Positions 1 through 7,352 of a DNA stretch of 9,232 bases are shown here, piece after piece (position 1 is the stretch's first letter; the number at the start of each line of letters is the position of its first letter). A model generated the notes under the pieces. The model saw only the letters and a program-made list of their open reading frames with translations, made no database searches and was not told where the DNA came from. The DNA is taken from assembly GCA_023146675.1 (NCBI GenBank), contig JAGLBQ010000081.1, forward strand, positions 1 through 9,232, given 5' to 3'. Origin of the DNA: Cocleimonas sp. Its GTDB lineage: Bacteria > Pseudomonadota > Gammaproteobacteria > Thiotrichales > Thiotrichaceae. The position numbers were made by a program, and so were the translations under genes.

Positions 1-1482
1 CCAATGGTTCGTGAAGATGGCAATGATCTTATCTACCTCTCAGAAGCAGAAAAATACGATGCTATTGTGTTGGATATCAAGCATGCATTAAAACAACAAC
101 AACCCATGTTAGTGGGTACTGCCTCCATTGAAACATCAGAACTGCTCTCTAGTTTATTAAAGAAGGCCAATATCAAACATGAAGTACTAAACGCCAAGCA
201 ACACGAGCGTGAAGCACATATTATTGAGAATGCTGGTCGCCCAAGTGCAGTCACTATCGCGACTAATATGGCAGGTCGTGGTACTGATATTGTGTTAGGC
301 GGCTCGCTAGATGCGGTGCTCAATAAGCTCGGAAAAAAACCTAATCCAAAAACCATCGAAAAAGTGAAAGCAGAATGGCAAAAACGCCATGATGCCGTAC
401 TAAAAGCAGGTGGTTTACATATTATTGGTACAGAGCGTCATGAATCACGTCGAGTTGATAACCAATTGCGGGGTCGTTCTGGTCGTCAGGGTGATCCTGG
501 TTCTTCACGTTTTTTCCTCTCATTAGATGATAATCTAATGCGCATCTTCGCTTCTGAAAAAGTTAAAAATATGATGAAGAAGCTGGGAATGGAAAAAGGA
601 CAAGCGATTGAAGCCAAAATTGTTTCTAAATCCATTGAAAACGCACAGCGCAAAGTAGAAGGTCATAACTTCGATATTCGTAAAAACTTATTGGAATATG
701 ATGATGTTGCCAACGATCAACGTAAAGTTATCTACGAGCAACGCTCTGAATTACTTGAGGCGGATGATGTTAGCGAAACCATTGAAGCACTTGCCGAAGA
801 TGTAACATTTGCTCTTTTAGAAAAATTTGTTCCACCTGAAAGCCACGATGAGCAGTGGGATATCAAAGGATTAACTCAAGAACTAAAAGAAGAGTTAGAT
901 CTGGATTTAGATATTCAAGGCTGGCTAGATAAAGATGATGACTTATATGATGAAAAAATAGGTGAGCGTATCCATGAAGAGTTAACTAAATCATTAAAGG
1001 CAAAAGAAGATATTATTAGCACAGAAAGTATGCGTCGCCTAGAACGCGATGTGATGCTGCATGTGCTTGATACGCAATGGAAAGAGCATCTTGCCGCAAT
1101 TGATTATCTACGCCAAAGTGTTGCCTTACGTGGCTATGCACAGAAAAATCCTAAACAAGAATTCAAACGTGAAGCATTTGAGTTATTTGAAAGCTTACTT
1201 GCCAATATCAAACACGATGTCATCGTTTATTTAGCGCGTTTACAAATCACCATGCCTGAAGAGGTCGCTGCACTCGAAGAAGGTTATGAGCAAGCACATC
1301 AGAATGCAGGTGACATGGAACTATTGCATGAAGGCAGTAGTGCATTAGGTGGCTCTGAGACAGAATTAAAACCAGAGGCTATGAAACCGTTTAGGCGTCA
1401 ACAGGAAAAAGTGGGGCGTAATCAACCTTGTCCTTGCGGATCGGGTAAGAAATACAAGCAATGCCATGGTAGCTTAGCTTAG
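1..1482 (+). CDS. secA: Preprotein translocase ATPase SecA, C-terminal part (5' end outside window)
   Basis: SecA is the cytoplasmic motor ATPase that drives unfolded preproteins through SecYEG. The reading frame is already open at base 1 (a Pro codon precedes the first visible Met), so this is the C-terminal 493 residues of a protein usually near 900; roughly the first 400, with Walker A and B, are missing. Counting from the Met at base 4, the second nucleotide-binding domain carries TNMAGRGTD (87-95) and the arginine-finger motif QLRGRSGRQGDPG (154-166). The helical scaffold follows, with LLEYDDVANDQRK (229-241) and VLDTQWKEHL (354-363). The tail ends in a SEC-C zinc motif with Cys476, Cys478, Cys487 and His488, the SecB and phospholipid contact site in the E. 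coli protein. No frameshift or lesion is visible. The gene converges on mfd, 110 nt away. Identification is secure. Confidence 0.97.
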   Translation, partial: PMVREDGNDLIYLSEAEKYDAIVLDIKHALKQQQPMLVGTASIETSELLSSLLKKANIKHEVLNAKQHEREAHIIENAGRPSAVTIATNMAGRGTDIVLGGSLDAVLNKLGKKPNPKTIEKVKAEWQKRHDAVLKAGGLHIIGTERHESRRVDNQLRGRSGRQGDPGSSRFFLSLDDNLMRIFASEKVKNMMKKLGMEKGQAIEAKIVSKSIENAQRKVEGHNFDIRKNLLEYDDVANDQRKVIYEQRSELLEADDVSETIEALAEDVTFALLEKFVPPESHDEQWDIKGLTQELKEELDLDLDIQGWLDKDDDLYDEKIGERIHEELTKSLKAKEDIISTESMRRLERDVMLHVLDTQWKEHLAAIDYLRQSVALRGYAQKNPKQEFKREAFELFESLLANIKHDVIVYLARLQITMPEEVAALEEGYEQAHQNAGDMELLHEGSSALGGSETELKPEAMKPFRRQQEKVGRNQPCPCGSGKKYKQCHGSLA

Positions 1483-1530
1483 ATTATCACCCCTGTTCCT
1501 ATGCTCATGCGTGGGATCACAACTCTCTGC

Positions 1531-1561
1531 ATGCGCTACGTTGCAATCGGACGTAGCGCAT
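1531..1561. repeat. Perfect 11-bp inverted repeat (hairpin) between convergent secA and mfd
   Basis: ATGCGCTACGT (1531-1541) is followed by a 9-nt loop and its exact reverse complement ACGTAGCGCAT (1551-1561). It lies between the 3' ends of secA (stop at 1482) and mfd (stop at 1593), where a bidirectional transcript-end hairpin is expected. No T tract follows on either strand, so it is not a canonical intrinsic terminator. It may protect mRNA 3' ends, mark a Rho-dependent end, or be a copy of a dispersed REP-like palindrome. The sequence shows the dyad directly; its role is inferred. Confidence 0.6.
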
Positions 1562-1592
1562 CAGATACTGCATTTCCAAACGAAAATTAAGA

Positions 1593-4500
1593 TTAAATAA
1601 CCTCTGCAAATAAGCGCTTAATCCACTGCACACGCTTCTCAACGGTCTCCAGCGTCACTTCAAAATACAATTTATCCGAACCCACTATTTTATATTCCCA
1701 AGGGCGTTTTTGTACCAGTGCCATTATTTTCATTGGATCTATAGCGGGCTTTTCATTAAAAATGATGCGTCCGCCCTCCTCTCCTACATCCAGTTTCAAT
1801 ACACCTAATGTTTGTGCAATTTGTTTTAAGCGGGTGACATCAAAGAGTGTATTAACAGGTTCAGGCAATAGACCAAAACGGTCTATCATTTCTATGCGCA
1901 AATCACGTAACTGCGCCTTATTTTTAGTGCTAGCAATACGCTTATAGAGAATGAGTCGATTATGTACATCAGGCAAGTAATCATCAGGGATTAATGCAGG
2001 TGCGCCAAGGTCTACGGTCGTGCGTGTCTCATGTCCGTCTTCTTCTGGTAGATCACCACGTTTCAGGGCTTTGACCGCACGTTCTAATAATTCATTATAG
2101 AGAGAAAAACCAATTTCTTGAATTTGCCCGCTTTGTTCATCACCCAGTAGTTCACCTGCGCCACGTATTTCTAAATCATGCGAGGCTAGCGTGAAGCCTA
2201 CGCCAAGCTCTTCTAATGATTCAATTGCTTCTAAACGTTTTTTTGCATCTGCCGTCAGCACTTTTTCGCTAGGAATAATCAAGTAAGCGTAAGCTTTATG
2301 GTGTGAGCGTCCTACTCGTCCACGTAGCTGATGCAGTTGGGCTAGTCCTAATTTATCGGCTCGATTAATAATAATGGTATTGGCGGTGGGCACATCAATA
2401 CCACTTTCAATAATAGTGGTGGCGACAAGCACATGAAAGCGCTGGTGATAGAAGTCTTTCATAATGCCTTCAAGTTCTTTCTCTGACATCTGACCGTGGG
2501 CAAAGCGCACGTCGGCATTGGGCAGGTAATCACTCATCTGGTCAGTGATTTTTTGAATCGTTTTAACTTCATTATGCAATATATAAATCTGTCCGCCGCG
2601 TGATAGTTCACGCGCACAGGCTTCTTGAATCAAGGCTTTATCCCATTCTTTTACAAAAGTTTTGATCGCATGGCGCTGTGCGGGAGGCGTGGCGATGATA
2701 CTTAAATCACGTAGTCCTGAGAGTGACATATTTAAGGTGCGTGGGATCGGTGTTGCGGTCATGGTGAGCATATCGACATTGGCGCGTAGTTTTTTTAGTT
2801 GCTCTTTATGACGTACGCCAAAACGATGCTCTTCATCAATAATCACCAAACCCAAATCTTTATACTGAACATCTTTGGATAAAAGTTTATGTGTGCCAAT
2901 GACAATATCAATCTTGCCACTTTTTAATCTTGTAATTGTTTCTCTGGTTTGTTTGGGGGTACGAAAACGTGATAGCATTTCGATTTCAAACGGCCAATCA
3001 GCAAAACGGTCGCGAAAATTTTGGGTATGTTGTTGCACTAATAACGTGGTAGGCGCAATCATGGCAACTTGTTTACCACCATTAGCCGCAAGGAAGGCAG
3101 CACGCATAGCAACTTCTGTTTTGCCAAAGCCAACATCACCACAAACCACACGATCCATTGGACGAATGGAGATAAGATCTGCCTTAACTGCCTCAATTGC
3201 TTGCGCTTGATCTGGTGTTTCTTCAAACGGAAAGGCTTCAGAAAAAGCATGATAATCCAATTCATTGACATCATACGCATGACCTTGCAAAGCAGCACGG
3301 CGGGCATTAATTTCCAATAATTCAGCGGCAATATCATGCGCACGTTTTGCCGCTTTTTTACGGATTTTATCCCAGTGCTCTGTTCCTAGTTTATGCAGGG
3401 GTGCTTTTTCAGGGCTAGCGCCACTGTAGCGACTAATTAAATGCAATGACGAAACAGGCACATACAGCTTATCGCCTTTGGAGTATTCCAGAGTAATAAA
3501 CTCTTGCTCAATACCACCCGCTTCCAGCTTTTTCATTCCCATATAGCGCCCAATGCCATGCTCTTCATGGACGACGGGAGAACCTTCATGCAAATCGGTC
3601 AGATTACCAATAATTGCTTCGGCATCGCGGGTTGCTTTGCGTTTACGGCGACGTTCTTGCTGTACTTTTTGCCCAAAGATTAAACCTTCGGGGATAATCG
3701 CTAATTCACCTTGCTGTTCTTCATTTTTTAACCATAAACCTTCTTCTAACGGCGCAACGGTGACGCTGAGTTTGCTGCTGCCTTGTAGAAAGTTTTGCCA
3801 GTCTTGGCTGGTGCTGGCAGGGTATTGATTATCACGCAATAAGCTGAGTAAATTCTCACGTCTGCCAGCAGATTCTGCGGTAAATAAAAGTCGCCCTTGA
3901 TGCACTGCCAAAAACTGTTGCAGTAGTATTAATGGGGATTCAGCACGCACTTGTAGTAACAGAGATGGCAAGGTGTGGGTTGGATAATTAATACTATTAT
4001 CGGTATTTTCTTGTTCGTAATGATGCGTTTGCACACGGCGCAGTGTGTCGAAAGCATGAGCTAATTGTTCGCTACTAAGAAATAAGGCATCTGGCTCTAA
4101 AATTGGACGCTCAATATCATGGCGACGCTGCTCATAACGCTCAGCAACATGACGGGTAAAACTCTCTGCGGCTGGCTTTATTTCATCGCTGTAAATGAGC
4201 AAGGTTTTTTCTGGAAGATAATCAAATAGAGTGGCTGTCTCTTTAAAAAAGAGTGGTAAATAATATTCAATACCTGCGGGTGGATTGCCATTACCAACAT
4301 TATCGTAAATTTGACTACGTGCCAGATCACCACCGAGCTTTTCTGCATAGTGGGTACGGAAGGTTTGGATTCCTTCTGGATTAAGCGGAAACTCCTGCGC
4401 AGGGAGCAGTTCTATTTTATCCAATTGCTTAATAGTGCGCTGGTCTTCTGGATTAAAACTACGCAGAGAATCCACTTCATCATCAAATAAATCAATACGA

Positions 4501-5045
4501 ATAGGATGATTGCTGCCCATTGGAAATAGATCAATCAATGAACCACGGGTTGCATATTCACCATGCTCCATAACTTGCGTCACATGACGATAGCCTGTTT
4601 CTTCCAGTTGCATACGCATCAGTTCGATGTCTAAGGTATCACCTTTTTCTAGTAAAAAGGTATTAGCGCGAATATAATTTGTAGGCGCAAGACGATGCAT
4701 TAGGGTCGCTACAGGGACAATTAATACACCATGCTGTGTCGCTGATAATTTGTAGAGTGTTTTAAGACGCTCAGAAATCAGATCTTCATGCGGGGAAAAT
4801 ACATCGTAAGGCAATGTTTCCCAGTCTGGAAAGATATGGATATTCTTAATATTAGAAAAAAAACGAATATTGGCTTCCGCTTGATAAGCACTTTGACTAT
4901 CAGGTGTTACCAGTAAAATAAGCCCTTTATATTCCTGCGCTGCATTGGCGATCACGAGATCTTTTGCACAACCGTGCAACTGCCCCCAGTCGATAGTCTT
5001 TGTTTGTTTTTGCGGGTAAATGGGGTTAATGGTTGGGTGATCCAT
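1593..5045 (-). CDS. mfd: Transcription-repair coupling factor Mfd
   Basis: Mfd is a DNA translocase that pushes RNA polymerase stalled at lesions off the template and recruits UvrA for nucleotide excision repair. The 1150-residue product matches the E. coli length (1148). The N-terminal UvrB-like module includes HGEYATRGSLIDLFP (161-175). The RNA-polymerase-interacting domain spans about 488-545 (SPVVHEEHGIGRY at 489-501). The RecG-like translocase has Walker A GDVGFGKT (636-643), DEEH (737-740), TATP (763-766), the motif V region ATTIIESGIDVP (875-886) and motif VI QLRGRVGR (906-913). The C-terminal domain that occludes the UvrA site fills about 1000-1150. The ATG start has AAGG nine bases upstream on the minus strand (5055-5058), with a second AAGG two bases away. 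Convergent with secA and divergent from minC. No key residue is missing. Confidence 0.98.
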   Translation of the reverse strand: MDHPTINPIYPQKQTKTIDWGQLHGCAKDLVIANAAQEYKGLILLVTPDSQSAYQAEANIRFFSNIKNIHIFPDWETLPYDVFSPHEDLISERLKTLYKLSATQHGVLIVPVATLMHRLAPTNYIRANTFLLEKGDTLDIELMRMQLEETGYRHVTQVMEHGEYATRGSLIDLFPMGSNHPIRIDLFDDEVDSLRSFNPEDQRTIKQLDKIELLPAQEFPLNPEGIQTFRTHYAEKLGGDLARSQIYDNVGNGNPPAGIEYYLPLFFKETATLFDYLPEKTLLIYSDEIKPAAESFTRHVAERYEQRRHDIERPILEPDALFLSSEQLAHAFDTLRRVQTHHYEQENTDNSINYPTHTLPSLLLQVRAESPLILLQQFLAVHQGRLLFTAESAGRRENLLSLLRDNQYPASTSQDWQNFLQGSSKLSVTVAPLEEGLWLKNEEQQGELAIIPEGLIFGQKVQQERRRKRKATRDAEAIIGNLTDLHEGSPVVHEEHGIGRYMGMKKLEAGGIEQEFITLEYSKGDKLYVPVSSLHLISRYSGASPEKAPLHKLGTEHWDKIRKKAAKRAHDIAAELLEINARRAALQGHAYDVNELDYHAFSEAFPFEETPDQAQAIEAVKADLISIRPMDRVVCGDVGFGKTEVAMRAAFLAANGGKQVAMIAPTTLLVQQHTQNFRDRFADWPFEIEMLSRFRTPKQTRETITRLKSGKIDIVIGTHKLLSKDVQYKDLGLVIIDEEHRFGVRHKEQLKKLRANVDMLTMTATPIPRTLNMSLSGLRDLSIIATPPAQRHAIKTFVKEWDKALIQEACARELSRGGQIYILHNEVKTIQKITDQMSDYLPNADVRFAHGQMSEKELEGIMKDFYHQRFHVLVATTIIESGIDVPTANTIIINRADKLGLAQLHQLRGRVGRSHHKAYAYLIIPSEKVLTADAKKRLEAIESLEELGVGFTLASHDLEIRGAGELLGDEQSGQIQEIGFSLYNELLERAVKALKRGDLPEEDGHETRTTVDLGAPALIPDDYLPDVHNRLILYKRIASTKNKAQLRDLRIEMIDRFGLLPEPVNTLFDVTRLKQIAQTLGVLKLDVGEEGGRIIFNEKPAIDPMKIMALVQKRPWEYKIVGSDKLYFEVTLETVEKRVQWIKRLFAEVI

Positions 5046-5083
5046 GACCTTATGCCTTGGTAGTTTTTTATGAAAAACGTAAA

Positions 5084-5089
5084 ATTGTA
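5084..5089 (-). promoter_or_regulatory. Possible -10 element for mfd
   Basis: On the minus strand this reads TACAAT, five of six matches to the sigma70 -10 consensus. Transcription would start near 5077, leaving a leader of about 32 nt before the mfd ATG. The -35 position at 17-bp spacing (5107-5112, TCGCAA on the minus strand) matches only three of six bases, so the call rests on the -10 and on position. Confidence 0.3.
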
Positions 5090-5223
5090 CTCTCTTGCCT
5101 GCGTTCTTGCGATGTTATTTCTCTCTAAATGGTTTATTATGCAGGACTAATATAAATAAAGACCAAGCTCAAGGTTATCTAATCTTATGAAAGTTAGGGT
5201 TTAATAATCTACGAAACTTAATG

Positions 5224-5250
5224 TGCACCTAATAAAGGGGTGCAATTTTT
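5224..5250 (+). terminator. Orphan rightward intrinsic terminator upstream of minC
   Basis: TGCACC (5224-5229) pairs with GGTGCA (5239-5244) around a 9-nt loop, and five T's follow at 5246-5250. The stem is short but GC-rich for this region, and the T run gives it plus-strand polarity. No annotated rightward gene lies between mfd's start and this point, so it would end either a short unannotated transcript or rightward transcription running antisense out of mfd, keeping both away from minC. Confidence 0.5.
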
Positions 5251-5301
5251 CATTTCAGCCTAAATGCTCTCAATCGTTGCATAGAGCGACTAATGCGCCT
5301 C

Positions 5302-5330
5302 TTGAGACCATCTACTCTGAAATTTTTTAT
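5302..5330 (+). promoter_or_regulatory. Candidate sigma70 promoter for minCDE
   Basis: TTGAGA (5302-5307, five of six -35 matches) is separated by 17 bp from TTTTAT (5325-5330, four of six -10 matches). Initiation would fall near 5337, giving a leader of roughly 80 nt before the minC TTG. A short dyad, TACCC-TT-GGGTA (5330-5341), would straddle the start site, and a second, TGCGT-N6-ACGCA (5350-5365), lies just downstream. Chance matches are possible in AT-rich DNA. Confidence 0.3.
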
Positions 5331-5406
5331 ACCCTTGGGTACAAAATTCTGCGTCAAGTTACGCATCTTATTAACTATTCGTTCCTATGAATTTTTGATC
5401 TAAATT

Positions 5407-5413
5407 AAAAGGA
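5407..5413 (+). promoter_or_regulatory. Ribosome binding site deciding the minC TTG start
   Basis: AAAAGGA ends seven bases before the TTG at 5421. The next in-frame ATG codons (5460, 5466) would remove the conserved N-terminal strand ELKG and have no comparable site, so the TTG is preferred. Confidence 0.7.
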
Positions 5414-5420
5414 TTTAACT

Positions 5421-6245
5421 TTGATTGCCACACAATCTGCTTTAGAGCTAAAAGGTGAGATGTTGATGCTAAACGTATTGCGTTTACAAGATGTTGATAT
5501 CAAGCTGATTGAGGAGACATTACAGCAAAAGCGTAATGAAGCGCCCTTATTCTTTGTACAAAGCCCTGTTGTGGTGGACTGCTCAAATTTAAGTCAGGAA
5601 CAAGGTAAACAGCTAGATTTACGCGCATTGCGACGCTTGCTGGTGAGAATGGATTTTGTTCCTGTCGGACTACGCAATGTTTCTAATGCCATGCTAGCGG
5701 CATCAATGACATCAGGCTGGAATATACTCCGCTCATCAACAAAACATCCTCCTCAAAAAGCACTTGTGATTAATACACCTGACGAGAATGCGCGTGTTAC
5801 TGAAAATACCTCTACGGAAGAACAAGAGCAGAATGAGGATGCTGTTAGTACTGAGCCTGTTAGCGAAGATCAAGTAAATGAAGCAATAGAAAATACAAGC
5901 CTAACATCAAGACAAAAACAAGGGTTAATTATTGAACGTCCAATACGCTCTGGACAACAGATTTACGCAAAAAGGGGTGATTTGATTATACTATCACAAA
6001 CCAGTGCAGGATCAGAGGTAATGGCTGATGGCTCCATTCATGTCTATGGACCACTACGTGGGCGCGTCCTTGCAGGGGTTAAAGGTAATAAAAAAGCACG
6101 GATTTTCTGCCGCTCACTAGAGGCAGAGCTGATTGTCATTGCAGGTTGTTATCAATTACTGGATGAAAGCGAGACTGAATTAAAAGGCAAACCTGCCATG
6201 ATTCATTTGGAAGATGAAAAATTAATTATAGAACCACTTATTTAG
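5421..6245 (+). CDS. minC: Septum site-determining protein MinC
   Basis: MinC is the FtsZ antagonist of the Min system: recruited to the membrane by MinD-ATP, it blocks Z-ring assembly near the poles. The N-terminal domain (about 1-105, with LELKG at 8-12) corresponds to the FtsZ-binding MinC_N fold. The C-terminal beta-helix domain (about 166-274) has the RSGQQ motif (176-180), associated with MinD binding, ADGSIHVYGPLRGR (202-215) and ARIFCRSLEAEL (226-237). The TTG start is supported by its SD and by alignment with E. coli MinC. At 274 residues it is longer than the E. coli protein (231). The extra length is an acidic linker: residues 119-160 have 13 Asp/Glu and one Arg. First gene of minCDE, 18 nt before minD. 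Confidence 0.95.
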   Translation: MIATQSALELKGEMLMLNVLRLQDVDIKLIEETLQQKRNEAPLFFVQSPVVVDCSNLSQEQGKQLDLRALRRLLVRMDFVPVGLRNVSNAMLAASMTSGWNILRSSTKHPPQKALVINTPDENARVTENTSTEEQEQNEDAVSTEPVSEDQVNEAIENTSLTSRQKQGLIIERPIRSGQQIYAKRGDLIILSQTSAGSEVMADGSIHVYGPLRGRVLAGVKGNKKARIFCRSLEAELIVIAGCYQLLDESETELKGKPAMIHLEDEKLIIEPLI

Positions 6246-6252
6246 ATATTTT

Positions 6253-6258
6253 GGAGAG
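6253..6258 (+). promoter_or_regulatory. Ribosome binding site deciding the minD TTG start
   Basis: GGAGAG lies in the 18-nt gap after the minC stop, with its GGAG core seven bases before the TTG at 6264. Starting there yields MSKVIVVTSGKGG, colinear with the E. coli MinD N-terminus, so no other start fits. Confidence 0.8.
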
Positions 6259-6263
6259 TACAA

Positions 6264-7070
6264 TTGAGTAAAGTAATTGTTGTTACATCAGGAAAAGGCG
6301 GGGTTGGAAAAACAACCACTAGCGCTGCATTTGCTGCGGGCTTAGCAAGCAAAGGTCATCGCACAGCCGTGATTGATTTTGATGTAGGCTTGCGTAATCT
6401 TGACTTGATTATGGGCGTTGAGCGACGTGTTGTTTATGACTTTGTTAATGTCATTAATGGCGAAGCAACCCTGCGTCAGGCACTTATTAAGGATAAACGT
6501 GTTGATAATCTATTTATTCTACCTGCCTCTCAAACACGAGATAAAGATGCCCTAACAAAAGAAGGTGTTGAAAGTGTTATTAATGAGTTAAAGACAGATG
6601 GCTTTGAGTTTATTGTCTGTGATTCACCTGCAGGGATTGAAAAAGGTGCTTTTATGGCACTTTATTTTGCTGATGAAGCCATTATTGTCACCAATCCTGA
6701 AGTGTCTTCAGTGCGTGATTCAGATCGCATATTAGGTATCTTACAAAGTAAATCTCGTGCTGCAGAGAACGGCGATGTTATTAAAGAGCATCTTGTGATT
6801 ACTCGTTACTCTCCAGAACGAGTTGATATGGGCGATATGATCAGTCTTGAAGATATAGTCGATATTTTATCTGTACCCTTACTCGCTGTTATTCCTGAAT
6901 CTGGCTCTGTTTTACAAGCATCCAATAGTGGTGTGCCTGTCATCATGGATATTAAAAGCAGAGCAGGACAAGCCTATATGGACATGACAGCCAGATTTCT
7001 AGGCGAAGATATACCACATCGATTTTTAGATATCGAAAAGAAAGGCTTCTTTAAGAAGCTATTCGGATAG
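6264..7070 (+). CDS. minD: Septum site-determining ATPase MinD
   Basis: MinD is the ParA/MinD-family ATPase that dimerises on ATP, binds the inner membrane, recruits MinC, and is released by MinE-stimulated hydrolysis, giving pole-to-pole oscillation. The 268 residues (E. coli 270) open with the deviant Walker A GKGGVGKTT (10-18), including signature Lys11 and Lys16. IDFD (37-40) with Asp38 and Asp40, CDSPAGIEKGA, and TNPEVSSVRDSDR follow in the conserved order. The C-terminal amphipathic membrane-targeting helix is intact as EKKGFFKKLFG (258-268), which separates MinD from soluble ParA relatives. The start is TTG with a good SD. Only 10 nt separate its stop from minE, fitting co-transcription. 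Confidence 0.98.
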   Translation: MSKVIVVTSGKGGVGKTTTSAAFAAGLASKGHRTAVIDFDVGLRNLDLIMGVERRVVYDFVNVINGEATLRQALIKDKRVDNLFILPASQTRDKDALTKEGVESVINELKTDGFEFIVCDSPAGIEKGAFMALYFADEAIIVTNPEVSSVRDSDRILGILQSKSRAAENGDVIKEHLVITRYSPERVDMGDMISLEDIVDILSVPLLAVIPESGSVLQASNSGVPVIMDIKSRAGQAYMDMTARFLGEDIPHRFLDIEKKGFFKKLFG

Positions 7071-7076
7071 GGGAGG
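7071..7076 (+). promoter_or_regulatory. Strong ribosome binding site of minE
   Basis: GGGAGG fills most of the 10-nt minD-minE gap and ends four bases before the ATG at 7081. It is the best SD match in the operon and is paired with the operon's only ATG start, which suggests MinE is translated at least as well as MinC and MinD. Confidence 0.75.
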
Positions 7077-7080
7077 CATC

Positions 7081-7338
7081 ATGGGATTATTTGATATCTT
7101 TAGGCGGGATAGAAAAAAAAATACCGCCAATGTAGCGAAGGAACGCTTGCAGATATTAATTGCACATGAGCACAGCAGAGCCGGTGCGCCTGACTATTTT
7201 CCTGAAATGCGTGATGAAATCATGGATGTTATTAAAAAATATGTTGCTGTCGATGATAAAGGTCTAAATGTCAAACTTGAAAAAGGCGATGACTATGATG
7301 TTTTGGAGTTGAATATCACATTACCTGAGCGACGTTAG
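7081..7338 (+). CDS. minE: Cell division topological specificity factor MinE
   Basis: MinE binds membrane-bound MinD, displaces MinC, triggers ATP hydrolysis and so confines division inhibition to the poles. The 85-residue product (E. coli 88) begins with the membrane-targeting segment MGLFDIFRR. The anti-MinCD segment follows, with the conserved run KKNTANVAKERLQILIA (12-28) that contacts MinD. The topological-specificity domain (about 35-85) has YFPEMRDEIMDVIKKYV and the terminal strand LELNITLPE. Last gene of minCDE, directly behind minD with a strong SD. No U-tailed rightward terminator follows within the 87 nt before the next gene. Confidence 0.97.
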   Translation: MGLFDIFRRDRKKNTANVAKERLQILIAHEHSRAGAPDYFPEMRDEIMDVIKKYVAVDDKGLNVKLEKGDDYDVLELNITLPERR

Positions 7339-7343
7339 CCATT

Positions 7344-7352
7344 TGCTATACT
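7344..7352 (+). promoter_or_regulatory. Extended -10 promoter candidate for the cobC-type gene
   Basis: TGCTATACT combines the extended -10 TGn motif with TATACT, five of six matches to the consensus. The 17-bp-spaced -35 position (7324-7329, CCTGAG) is poor, as is common for extended -10 promoters. Initiation near 7359 would put the 12-bp hairpin at 7361-7393 at the very 5' end of the mRNA. Confidence 0.4.

Larger units (their letters stand above)
5046..5420. other. 375-nt divergent intergenic region between mfd and minC
   Basis: This gap must hold the promoters of both mfd (leftward) and minCDE (rightward). Besides the elements listed separately, it has an ATG-started 26-codon reading frame on the plus strand (5070-5150, stop included) for a short hydrophobic peptide beginning MKNVKLYSLA, with only a weak GGTAG six bases upstream. 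A rightward terminator hairpin follows at 5224. A looser dyad, GCTCT (5266-5270) with AGAGC (5283-5287), lies between that terminator and the minC promoter candidate. No tRNA, insertion sequence or recognisable gene remnant was seen. Confidence 0.6.

Noticed and set aside
33..356. 107-codon minus-strand frame inside secA
   Set aside because: It lies wholly antisense to highly conserved SecA NBD2 coding sequence and gives a Ser/Cys/Phe-rich product resembling no family; a shadow frame.
2875..3343. Overlapping frames on both strands inside mfd (2875-3210 +, 3069-3320 +, 3059-3343 -)
   Set aside because: They overlap the Mfd translocase motifs in other frames, lack SD support and encode unrecognisable sequence.
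3553..3828. 91-codon plus-strand frame antisense to mfd
   Set aside because: It is Cys/Ser-rich with no family resemblance and is antisense to the conserved RNA-polymerase-binding region; a shadow.
5293..5403. 36-codon plus-strand frame ending 17 nt before the minC start
   Set aside because: The peptide is basic and unrecognisable, the SD is only AGAG, and the frame overlaps the best minC promoter candidate and both dyads. Most likely chance, though a leader peptide cannot be fully excluded.
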